This document shows, one piece after another, positions 48,364-58,352 of a stretch of 64,000 nt of DNA. Below the pieces are notes generated by a model. It ran no database searches and was not told the origin of the DNA. It worked only from the letters and a program-made list of their open reading frames with translations. Source of the DNA: Lepidodermella squamata. Lineage: Eukaryota; Gastrotricha. Within the stretch, counting starts at the first letter, position 1; every line of letters begins with the position of its first letter. A program made the position numbers and the translations under genes. Location: assembly GCA_047495785.1 (NCBI GenBank), contig JBLDXI010000054.1, positions 1,550,001 through 1,614,000 of the forward strand, in the 5' to 3' direction.

Positions 48364-48607
48364 ATGCTGAAACTTACAATTGGCGTTCTACTTCTGGTGA
48401 GTTTCTTCCCCGACTGAAGTTATAATTACGACGTGGTTATAATTTTCTCAGGCTTTCCTCGTAATGGCCATAGTAGTCGAAGCAGATATGTTGAGCGAGG
48501 GCTCATTCTTGAGCCGTGCCAGACGAGGGAAATGTCCAACGTGCTCTTCATGCCAAAAAGGCTACTCCTGTAACTGTGGAGTCTGCATTCCTACGTCTCC
48601 TTGGTGA
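48364..48607 (+). CDS. Tiny secreted Cys-rich peptide precursor
   Basis: Two exons (48364-48396 and 48452-48607) give 62 residues. The first 23 or so form a signal peptide interrupted by a phase-0 intron. A short acidic segment ends in RARRG, a plausible furin-like cleavage site. The mature peptide would be about 27 residues, KCPTCSSCQKGYSC followed by NCGVCIPTSPW, with six Cys. The pattern resembles short granulin-like or antimicrobial-type peptides, but no family is claimed. The TTG-GTGAGA at 48602 onward could be a splice donor, in which case the C-terminus would differ. It was too short for ORF scans. Confidence 0.6.
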
Positions 48608-49640
48608 GATGTTTTTTGATAGCCAATCACCCGCCCAAGGATGAGACTTATTGTAGAGTAACATTTATTCACCTTTATTGCCTCGCAGATTTGCAACAGA
48701 TATTTATTTGCAATATCCTGTTTTGTCATTTCGACTAATTAATTCGTATAATTTGGCTGAATAAAATCCATGATATAATAATCTACCTATCATCTAGAAC
48801 AAATTAAACAATTTACGTATCAAGACAGAGCTGGAAAACATGCAAAATTTCCTAACATTTTCTAACAAACAAAACAAAAATTTCCTAAATTTCCCAAAAT
48901 TTCCTGCGGGCCTGGCTTGTGGTTTTCCAGCTCTGTATCAAGATATTATACGAATGAGACTATCCTTCGTGAACAATCGGGGCTAAGTATCATCAATGAA
49001 GTTTTTATCAATGACTTCGAAGAAATGAGATGAATGCAACAGTCGAATAAATGACGGTGAGCGAATCATCTTTTAAGGTTGCGCCTTATTTGTAATTTTA
49101 GCCAACTGCTATTGAGCCACAAGGCCGAGAATCTAGTCTCAACTTCACGCTCTTAAAATCCGTAAAATAGTGTTCGAACTCCTCCTCGACAATCGCACAC
49201 CAGCAACGCATCGTTTGGCGTGGATACTGTCACATACGGCTGTTAAATAACAACGTAAAAACTGCAGCTAGCATTTAAAATCTCACGCTGATTGCATCCC
49301 ACGCCAGTTCGAGCGCCGATAAGAGCGTGCGGAGAGCCGTAACTTAGGCGGACCTGAAAATGTGCATTTAGGTTCAGTCCTACTTGTTTGGATACAATAT
49401 GAATGGCTCATAAATGTTGCGATCATATCATTGACTCTTCATGAAGTGCGTAGTTCGTGAGTTGAGAAATTTTCTGTGATGGAAAAATTGCAGCAAGTAA
49501 TGTGTCTTCATTCAGAGCGAATTCTAAAATTAAACATTCGTGATTCTATTGAGTTTTTTCGCGGTCTAATTAAGGTGGCTGGTAGAAAAAGGTAAGATGG
49601 ACTCACCGTGAGATGTGGATGTGCACGCTCTTGGACGGCT
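48608..49640. other. Intergenic upstream of Ly6 gene 1
   Basis: No supported gene. It includes a hAT-like MITE (48826-48935) and, from about 49480, sequence resembling the upstream region of the second Ly6 gene. Confidence 0.6.
48826..48935. mobile_element. 110-bp hAT-like MITE with 8-bp target-site duplication
   Basis: The ends CAGAGCTGGAAAAC and GTTTTCCAGCTCTG are perfect 14-bp inverted repeats. The element is flanked by the direct repeat TATCAAGA at 48818-48825 and 48936-48943. An 8-bp duplication with CAG...CTG ends is the signature of hAT elements. The interior is AT-rich and built on repeated AAATTTCC words. It is far too short to encode a transposase. Confidence 0.85.
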
Positions 49641-49690
49641 GGAGAGTATATAAGAACATAGCCGCACCACACTTGATTATCTGTTCACCT
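49599..49690 (+). promoter_or_regulatory. Promoter of Ly6 gene 1, with TATA box
   Basis: A stretch reading ACTCACCGTGAGATGTGG, TGTGCACGCTCTT, GAGAGTATATAAG and CACTTGAT.ATCTGTTCACC recurs with few changes upstream of Ly6 gene 2. TATATAA near 49647 is about 120 bases before the ATG. Conservation of the whole block between paralogues supports a core promoter. Confidence 0.65.
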
Positions 49691-49766
49691 CAAGTTCATA
49701 TACGTCGATTACTTGTCACGCGATTATCATCTCTCTACTACGAAGTCATCAAACTTTATCTCAAAA

Positions 49767-50249
49767 ATGCTGAAGCAGCAACTTCTCGGTATTTGCGTTG
49801 TAGCCTGGATCTACTTTTCCTTCTCACGTAAGCTATTCCGTGAATGATTTAACTGTTATAACGAAATTGATTCGATAACAGATGGTTTAACCTGTATTCT
49901 ATCTGGCTCATCTCTCGGCTCCAGCGCGTCTACAACATGCAACGTAACCTCAGGATATTGCCAGGTAAACTACTTGGAACTTGGAATGCAAGCTACAAGA
50001 CGTAATTTCTTCACTTTTCAGAAAGTGGTAACGAATACACTTGGCATTGAAACGATCGCTAAAAACTGTGCTTCAAGCTGCTCGCAAACTGTCAACGTTT
50101 GTACGATTGGCGCTTGCGTTAACACGTACTGTTGCAACAATGTCGATCAATGCAACTCGGCCTCGCTTAATATGCAGAAAATGACAATCGCAACAGCGGC
50201 CGTAGTTTCAGCTAGCGTAATATTCGTGACTCTCGCTGAGAGGCGTTGA
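49767..50249 (+). CDS. Ly6/uPAR-type GPI-anchored protein, copy 1
   Basis: Exons 49767-49827, 49882-49964 and 50022-50249 give 123 residues. A signal peptide (MLKQQLLGICVVAWIYFSFS) precedes a mature domain with ten Cys. It begins LTC soon after the cleavage site and ends with the family signature CCNNVDQCN. A hydrophobic C-terminal stretch (TIATAAVVSASVIFVTLA) with a short basic end fits GPI attachment near the Asn-Ser-Ala-Ser segment. Ly6 proteins act at the cell surface, for example in channel modulation or septate junctions. The specific role is unknown. A polyadenylation signal lies at 50406-50411. Confidence 0.85.
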
Positions 50250-50405
50250 AATCCGTCAGTATTCCGTAGGATGCTTTCATAGTCGTTATTGTTTGTATTG
50301 CTATAGCGTTTTCTATTGACAATGTAGCCGGATAGTGTTCCTTGTATAATAATATTGAATACTCCATGACGGCTTGCGCAGTTAGCATAATTAGCTGGCC
50401 CCAAA

Positions 50406-50411
50406 AATAAA
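50406..50411 (+). terminator. Polyadenylation signal AATAAA of Ly6 gene 1
   Basis: AATAAA about 157 bases after the stop codon. Confidence 0.45.
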
Positions 50412-52710
50412 TTTGCAAGTTTTTCCGCCTTTAAGGTTTTCTATGCTTCTGGAAAAGACTTTCTAGTCCTCAATTCGATATTTGCTGCAACCAACGAAAC
50501 CTTCAGCTATTTTCACACGGCTCTCACCGCCATGACGACGAAAACCGGGCTATGGGAATACAGCAGTATGCAGATGCAGATGCACGCTACTATCCGCTGT
50601 AGCCTATATCACTGCTGCTTACGGTGATACAGGAGTGTTAAGATGCTGATAAGCTGCGAACGGAGACGTTGCATATCGAATATGCTACCGAGCAAGACAT
50701 CGGCTTCAGGAAGCATGCATCTCAGCAGTTAGGCTTTTCATTGTCACTCCCGCTGTTTTTTAGCTCCGTTTGCGATTTATTCATATGGGCCAAGCAGGCA
50801 AATGATGCCATTATCAGTCACCGATAACCAGACGTTTTACGCACCAATTTGCGGACCTTTTGATTACAATGTTGGGCCGATAGACATTGCAGTTTTCCGT
50901 GTTATGGTTGCGCTATTTACAGCTACTGTTCAAGGTGTGTTACTTTCTTACAACTACTGTTGGTTATTTGTAACCTGAGCGTGGAATTTTACGGAAAATT
51001 GGGCATAATTACGCCTTATGGTATTACCACCTCCTAGGCTATAGGAGTGTGTAGTGTGCAACGACAGCAACTATGGCGTCCATCGACGGGGTAAATTTTA
51101 ATTCGCGAAAAGATATTTTCTTATTCCGATAGATTCCGACGGTAGAAGATATTTTGTTCCGCGTAACAGAGACGTTGTTCCGATAGAAACATCTACGGCC
51201 GAGATGGTTGTAGCCCCTAATAGCTCTATGCCTGCGCCAAGGTGTTCTCGGAATGGGCGAAAAAGTTGCGAATTTTAAGTTTCCATCACACACGCGCTCT
51301 ATTGGCTGGCATGGTTGAAATCTCCTAACCTGAATTTATTTTTCCAATTCAATTTTTCCACGATTATTGTAACGCATCTGACAGAGCAGTAAAAACTGAA
51401 TATTCAATGTTACCCAGCACAAGGCTGGTTGGTGCTGGACGTGTGCTAGACAAAGCTGGGTTGTGCTGGATAGTGCCTATTAAAAGTGTGCTGGACACGC
51501 GATTTGCTATCCAGCACTGACTCAAGAATCATTCAGCACGAAGTCGTGTGACACACCTCATTCATCCAGCACGGTCCTGAAAATGGACTCAAACAGCTAA
51601 ACAAATTGGCAAAGTCATGAGCGCGTGCTGGAAAATAGTTCAAAGCAGGCAGAGTCCACAATTCTGAGAATCAGGTGTGGCAGTAAATAAATACTTAGAC
51701 ACTGAAACACAGTAAATGGTGTTAGAATTTGGCAGGTTAATTCTGTACAAATTCTGTACAAACTAACAGCGGCCGCTGTAGAAATACGCCGCCGAAATCG
51801 TCGAAATCGGCTTCAGAAATCGCGATTTTGGCCTGTATCCAAAACCCGTCAATTTTGATACAGCGAATCCGGTTGTGAAGCGGGCTTGCTAGCGCTCGTG
51901 CTGGATGGGTGCCGAGTTCGGCTCACGGAACTGCCGCCTCGTTTTTCACTTTCAATTAAGCGTTTCCTGCACTGTCCAGCGATAGTGCTTTTAGTGCTGA
52001 ATGCTAGGGACTGGTGCTGGATAATTGTGCTGGATATAATTGGAAATATTCATATCTCAAATTTGTATGGATCAGATTATTTAGGATTATTTTAATGAAT
52101 TGTTATGACTTTTGTAAATATGCGCGCGCGGACAAAAGTCAGAGTCGTGCCCGTACATGGTTTTGATATGAAAAACCGCGCGCGGGAATTAGGTTAACTT
52201 TTGAATTTAACGGCGGATTTTATATCTAAATAAAATTCATAAATAATAAAGAAATAAATTTAGAACCGATTGAACCGATATGGAGTTCTCGCTCGAAAAA
52301 TGCAGAGTGATTCTTTCTACCTGTGCTCAAAAATGTTCGTATACATGGGTGCGCGCATTACCTTTAATGCCGTGAAACATTTTCGCTTTACATTTTCGAG
52401 CGAAAACCCCATATTGCAATTTGACAGAGCTGAGATTTGGATAAAAATATCGGATCTCACAGTTTACTTTTGGCAGTTAAGGTGTTAAGCAACAAGAACT
52501 TGCTAATTCAAACGTGATCATTCAGCTTCAATATTTAATCTATAAAAAAGACATAACGTGTTATAGTTCGTGAGTAATAAGTTCGTGCTGGAAAAACTGC
52601 ACTAAATTTGTCTTCATTCAGAGTAAATGCTATGCGTTCGTGATTCTGTTGGGTTTTTTTTCGCGGTCAACCCGCTGCGGCTAATAGACTACGGCGTGAT
52701 GGCACTGATG
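50412..52710. other. Intergenic between the two Ly6 genes
   Basis: No supported gene. About 51199-51270 is related to 53943-54012 (shared words GAGATGGTTGT and AATGGGCGAAAA), part of the local duplication. About 51430-52040 is rich in direct and inverted copies of GTGCTGGA (separate entry). Confidence 0.55.
51430..52040. repeat. Cluster of GTGCTGGAT direct and inverted repeats
   Basis: GTGCTGGA or close variants occur many times near 51430-51500 and again near 51897-52035. Inverted forms (TCCAGCAC) occur in between (about 51510-51580). The pattern could be the subterminal repeats of a non-autonomous element, but no ends or target duplications were found. Confidence 0.45.
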
Positions 52711-52805
52711 ATGGACTCATCGTGAGATGTGGGTGTGCACGCTCTTTGCCGGCTCGAGAGTATTTAAGCTCATGGCCGCACTACACTTGATCATCTGTTC
52801 ACCGT
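52705..52805 (+). promoter_or_regulatory. Promoter of Ly6 gene 2, with TATA-like box
   Basis: Matches the block upstream of gene 1: ATGGACTCATCGTGAGATGT, GTGCACGCTCTT, CGAGAGTATTTAAG, then CACTTGATCATCTGTTCACC. The TATA element here is TATTTAAG, near 52758, about 115 bases before the ATG. Confidence 0.65.
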
Positions 52806-52872
52806 CCACCTCAAGTTCATTCGTCAAGCGATTTAACTGTCCTCTGCAAACTCATCAACGTTGTTCTCAAAA

Positions 52873-53344
52873 ATGCTGAAGCAATTTCTCGGTCTTTGCG
52901 TTGTAGCCTCGATTTGCATTTCCCTCTCACGTAAGCTATTTCGCCGCTAATTTGCATGCTTTAACAAAATTGACTCGGTATAACAGATGGTTTAACATGT
53001 ATACAATCTGGCTCATCTCTCGGCACCAGCGCGTCTACAACTTGCAACATAACCTCAGGATATTGCCAGGTACTACTTGGAATCAAGGCCATTAGCCATT
53101 ACTAATTGATTCGATTCTGCAGAAAGTGGTGACGAGTTCGCTTGGCATTGACACAATCGCTAAAAACTGCGCCTCAAGCTGCACGCAAACTGTCAGCGTG
53201 TGTACGATTGGCGCTTGTGTCAACACGTACTGCTGCAACAACATCGATCAATGCAACTCAGCCTCGCGTAAGAAAATGACCATCACAGCAGCGGCCGTAG
53301 TTTCAGCCAGCCTAATCTTTATGAATCTAGCTAAGAGGTACTAG
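52873..53344 (+). CDS. Ly6/uPAR-type GPI-anchored protein, copy 2
   Basis: Exons 52873-52930, 52987-53069 and 53123-53344 give 120 residues. The middle exon is 83 nt in both copies, and sequence identity to copy 1 is high throughout, including the ten Cys and the CCNNIDQCN signature. The signal peptide is MLKQFLGLCVVASICISLS, and the C-terminal hydrophobic run ends in AKRY. It is a recent tandem duplicate. A polyadenylation signal lies at 53558-53563. Confidence 0.85.
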
Positions 53345-54655
53345 AATGCTTTCCGCGCACTAAACCACACTAAACCAGAATTTCTTATAAAAAATTCTTA
53401 TTATCATTATTCTTTGAATCGTTATGACTCTTTCCACTGAAAAATAATTCCAGGCATGATATTGCCGGAAAATGATCTTTAGTTGTTTGATGTGTTACTC
53501 CATGACAGCTTAGCTAACATTAATTATCAATCATTTTAGCCTTAGCTTTTTTCAAGCAATAAAAAAGAGTAGTTCCAGCTGGAAATAAAGTGTCTCCATT
53601 ATAAATTTCATTATAAATTTCCAAACATGCAGTTCACTACCTTGTCGTAAAGTTTTGAAAGCTAGACACTTCCTTAAAACTACTGGCAGTTCTTCAACAC
53701 GTTAGGAAATATCCGAAGTAATAACCCGTCCCACTTGTACCAAATACTTTGTGAGACCAAGAGGCTCAGTGGTTTGCTCGCGAAACCTTTTCCTAGAACC
53801 AATCCATAATTTCATTCCTGGCTTACGCATTGTTTCATGCTCCGGTCTCGTGGTGCTTCCGATTGCTCGCGCTTCTCAACAGCATCGGTCATCAAATTCT
53901 TCATTCAGGCTTCAGTTCTGCCGTGGCGTTGATGCTATTAGAGATGGTTGTTGCCCCTACAGACCCATGTATGTGCCAAAGATTTTTTCAAAATGGGCGA
54001 AAAGTTTTGATTTTTGACAATCAAAAGGCGACCCGAAATTTGACTCAGAATTTCCATTTTTTCTCTCAACATTAGCGAAACGGCGGATTGAAAAACCTAC
54101 GCGATGCACTGCGTTGTGTAAGATGTGTCAGAAGTATGTGGCGGAAAATTGTACCAGTCTGTCGTGTTGCCTTCCAGTCGATTAATAGATTGATTTATGG
54201 GAGCTAGACAAATACGCTCATCTTCGACTCCCCGAAAAGTGGAGCTTCCATCTAGCTATCCCACTCAAGAGCATCTCGCTCTCATTTAAATGTTTTGAAG
54301 CTGATCTCTAATTACAAACTAACAATACTGGAGTTGCATCCATCATCCATCATTATAGCAGGACTGCTGACTGCTTTTTCTTCACTTTTTCTTGTTTCTC
54401 ACTTTCAATTTCTACATCGGCATCGTCGTGAATGTCAACTCGCCGCCGTGAACATTACTACCAAATACCGCCTATCTCTATGAGGAGACACCCTGTCTGT
54501 TGAAGGCGCACGTTTCAAGTCACACAAAGACATACTCCCTTTATGGATTATAATTTCCAGCACAATAATTAAAGTAACTCCAACAGAATTCACATCAAAA
54601 TATCTGTCAGTCATTAAATTCCCACGAATCAGGTTTTGACTTTGACCTCTTAATA
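53345..54655. other. Intergenic between Ly6 gene 2 and the EGF cluster
   Basis: No supported gene. ORFs at 53751-54017 and 53830-54075 overlap in different frames and include sequence related to 51199-51270, so they are more likely repeat-derived. It includes the Ly6-2 polyadenylation signal (53558-53563). Confidence 0.55.
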
Positions 54656-56438
54656 TCAGTAAAAGTCTCTCTCATACTGCTTTTCGTTGCAATCACGCCT
54701 TGGTGTTCCATCCGGGCAATCGCACATCATAGCAAAGCAACGTTTTGCATTGGCACAGTCACACATGGCTAAATGATAGCAATATTTCAAATAACAGCCA
54801 ATTTAAGCTGATTTCGTCCTTGAAACTTACGTTGAAGGCAATCTGGTCCAGATTTCCACTTGTCGAAGCACGTGCAGACATTTGGCGCGGTGCAATATGC
54901 TGCTCGAGAGCATATCGTGGAGCCACATAACTCTGAATTCGAGATGAAATATGAAATGAAAACTACACTCTCTATCAGTGGAAAGAGAATATGGTGATTG
55001 GTGATATTCCTTGTCCACCGGAGTCGAAGCACATCGTTAATGATTTAGGGTGACACTGGAATTTGCAATGTTAATTTAGAGAACAAAACACATTTTCGGC
55101 CCACAAATTGCGTTTGATTGTGTTTGCTCCAGTGTTTGAAGTCGAGTAGGCTCAATCCTAGAGAAGGCCAGGCCACCTCGAGGATCCTAGGATTCATTCG
55201 AGGATCGAGCCTTCTCGACTTCAAACACTGGAGCCATAGCTCAAATCGATTTCTCAACTCACGATTAGCGCAAGACGGGCCAGTCCAGCCAGCTTTGCAA
55301 GCACATTTATTGGTTCCAACGCAATCGCCATTGACACAGGCAGGGTTGCATGGGAATTTGAAAGGATAAACCCGAAGGTCCATTAGTTTCACAGCAAAAT
55401 GGGTGCCTTGATTGTAAGCCGCGACGAAAAAAACAGGATCAGCCATAGCTGGATCTGTGATTGGTAGAATGCTGCTGATATTAAGTGCAGTGTAGACTGA
55501 TAAACATGTAACATTTGTGCAGACGTCCATCCACAGGGTACTACCCTCTCTAACGACAATGCCGACGTGATGCCTTCCTTTTATCGAGTTCTGGTTGAAA
55601 TTGTGTGTTGGATTAGCATCTCTCGATGTATTGACGGTGGCGCTGACCGGAGAAGCAATGATTTGATACCTGCCGAAGTAGCTTCTCACAAGGACCATGA
55701 ACCCAGCAAATTTTGTAAAATTCAGCGGCGGAATGCTACCGACCCCCTTCTTGTATAACAACGAAGAGTTGGAAACAACGCCAAATCCATATTCATCGGT
55801 AATCTCTCCAGCTTGACTGTCCAACTGCATAGTTATGTTGATTGTGAAATCCGTCATTCTAAAGACCTGTTACGACGTCAAATGTAAAAAAGATATTCAA
55901 TTGAGTTGGATGTTAAAGACGATTTTCCTAACATTTCTGCTAGCCATTGTTGTGTACACGTTGTATTGATCATTTGTTAGAACAATCTCCCCATTGGAAC
56001 CGACAACAGTGAAGTTATTTACTGTCGATGAGTATATCCAATTCTTCTCTGCAGTTCGGATTAAATAAATTTCAAGACGTATAGCTACGAATCAACCTAA
56101 TACCATATACTCCATCATTTAGATAAGAAAACTTCGCCGAATATTGCCCTGGATCAGTCGCGGGTACGCCAATAACTAACATATTAGTAATAATTACCAG
56201 CTGTAATATAGGTTAAAAAAAAACTTACTCTGCGAGCAATCAGCTCCAGTGAACCTCGCCAGGCAATTACAGGTGTTTGAACTACTGCAAAATCCTCCTC
56301 GTTCTTGGCACGGAGGATTGCATTCTACAGAACGGCTAATTTCGATATTTCCTCGTAATTTTTCTATTACTCACGCCCTGAAACAGCAGAAGCCAGCACA
56401 AGCACTAAGCATGCAGTTGCAAGTCCTTTAATCGGCAT
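54656..56438 (-). CDS. Secreted multi-EGF protein, copy 1
   Basis: Seven exons on minus: 56438-56375, 56324-56229, 56175-56104, 56048-55933, 55866-55263, 54932-54831 and 54768-54656, giving 388 residues. Order: signal peptide (MPIKGLATACLVLVLASAVSG), EGF-like module 1 (CNPPCQERGGFC...DCSQ), then about 260 residues of Asn-rich beta-type sequence beginning MTDFTINITM with many N-x-S/T sites. EGF-like modules 2 (CNPACVNGDC...SCANR) and 3 (LCGSTICSRAAYC...DCLQR) and a Cys-rich end (CDCANAKRCFAMMCDC) follow. No transmembrane segment is seen, so an extracellular protein is predicted. The central domain is not recognised. The intron before exon 6 contains a hairpin. Confidence 0.85.
55126..55234. 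repeat. Palindromic insertion in an intron of EGF gene 1
   Basis: Bases 55126-55153 and 55207-55234 are near-perfect inverted copies sharing CTCCAGTGTTTGAAGTCGAG. The loop also has internal symmetry around TCGAGGATCCTAGGATTCAT. The corresponding introns of copies 2 and 3 lack it, so it is a copy-specific insertion. Confidence 0.75.
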
Positions 56439-58352
56439 TTATTATTCGAGCAATAAATGCAAGACTTTATATTCGGAAAATTATGGAAATGTATTAAGGC
56501 GGTAGAATTTGTCCGACAAATTTTAGTTCACTCACACGGTATCTGCCAGGCAATTTTCAGTGTTGCCACGGAGCACATGGTAACGTCATCTCCCGGTTTG
56601 TCGATTTGTCGATGCGAGATGCAAGGTACACATTCGCGTGAGCGAAACGGTCGTGAAACGCCCACGTGCAAAAGCGTTCGAAATTAGGATGAAGAAAAAT
56701 TAGGGTAGACGAAACAAATGAACCTTTTGAAACCCAAAGCTTGGGAATTGAGATTGCCAGGGGGCCTCTGCATCAGCAAGAATCTTGGCACTCAAGAATC
56801 TTTTTTCTTCGTCCGGTTTCGCGGAATTCACGTTAATAGATTGACGACCTATTTAATTATTGATATAAATATCATAGATTAAGCTACCGCTGCGTGGCTT
56901 TAGTTCGTTAGGTGTAAGAACAGCGTCGGCTTGTTTGCTCATAAATCGATCGCCAAGTTTTGCTACATCGCTGTACCTGGAGGTCGATTCGGCAAAATCA
57001 ATACCGGCCAAAACAAGTAAAGCCTAATTTTGGTTGTCTGGAGATAGGGTAATTTTGAAAAGTTTGTGCTTCATCCTATTGGGGAGAAGAACGCAGATGC
57101 TGGAATCGACATGAAGAGGAGGAATCTATGCAGAGTACGAAGTAGGATCCTCGAGCTGCAGGCTGCAGGGTAGTTTCGTTATTTTCAGCCCTGAATTTAT
57201 CAGACTAAAGGGTGCCCCTGGTTTTTTTGGGGTTTTCTTGCCTGGACCTCTCGTGGTGGGGAGTACGGTACCCCTCGTACCTCCCGGTACTTTGCACGCT
57301 GAATATATGGCTGAATCGCTCTGAACAAGGGCTGATCATCAGACCTGTATCAATTTAAAACTGACGTTGTTTCTTATCAGTGCTGCATTCCATCGCAATA
57401 AGGTTTGATAGCTACGATAAGTCTCTGACTGTATCAGCTGAAGCTCTGCCCTGCCATGTTTACTGGGATATATGCTTGACTGGATTTAAATCCGAAATAA
57501 ATTAAGCTCCCAATCACGAATACCAGCTATATGCTATACGGTTTATCCCCACGAAATTTTAAATTTTATTTTCGAAGCATTCTTTCAGAGGTACGAAGCC
57601 GTGATGTGACACCTTGAACGAAGGCCGAACCGAACGGAGAGGGTGGGCCGCTCGTGCCAAATGATAATTGCTAATATGGCACCTCGGTTTCATGCCAAAT
57701 CGGAAAAAGCTGGCCTGTGTTGAGCCGCTTTGCCGTAGGCAGCTATCATTTTTCACGGTAATGTGAGTTATGTGAGTGAATGTGTAAGTTCCGTAACACT
57801 GAATTCCATTAATTCAGCTGAAAATTCGGTAATTCGAAAGATTGGCATCCTAGTACAGTAACACCCCGGTTTACGCCCTCGGGATTTCATCCATTTCGGA
57901 TTTTACGTGTGCCTTCAGGCGAAGGCATCATAATAAAATGCCTAAGTACACCCGACTTCACGCCATTCGACGACAAATTCGGATTTTACAGAAGATTTTT
58001 GAGCCCGCGCAACCACAACACCTCCGATTTTATGCCGAACTCGGATTTTCGTAAAGTCTGTGTTAGGCGCAGTTGTTTTGACTTTTTTGTAATACGAATA
58101 TTCTAGTCTTATCGTTTTCATGATCATAAACAATAATAACAATGGTAAACTAATTCGTGTCAAGTCAATGTTGAGTCAATGAAGGAAAGCATAAGTTCTT
58201 TAGCGGTTGCGAATTTCAAAAAGAAAATTAGATATTACTGTAGCTCGTAAGCAATGAGATGAAATATGTGACGAACGATACAATCTCGCTAGGTTAGATA
58301 AATGATCTGCTATTCCATCTCAAACTTAAATTCAAGTATTGGTTTCAGGCTT
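56439..58352. other. Intergenic between EGF genes 1 and 2
   Basis: No supported gene. About 56577-56625 (GGTAACGTCATCTCCCGG, TTTGTCGAT) resembles 63329-63360 upstream of EGF gene 3. A sequence near 57854-57885 (CAGTAACACCCCGGTTTACG) looks like the end of a pogo/Tigger-type element, but I found no partner end. Confidence 0.55.
56577..56626 (-). promoter_or_regulatory. Conserved block upstream of EGF gene 1
   Basis: GGTAACGTCATCTCCCGG plus TTTGTCGAT on the plus strand lies about 140-190 bases upstream of the ATG. A matching block (GGTAACGCCACCTCTCGA, TTTGTCGATGTGCGG) lies 187 bases or so upstream of EGF gene 3. A shared control element is plausible, but shared ancestry could also explain it. 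Confidence 0.4.

Noticed and set aside
51039-51293. 84-residue minus-strand protein
   Set aside because: The sequence overlaps a segment related to 53943-54012 whose reading frame is not conserved, so it is probably repeat-derived.
57850-58100. Pogo/Tigger-type transposon
   Set aside because: CAGTAACACCCCGGTTTACG resembles such an end, but no inverted partner or transposase fragment was found nearby.
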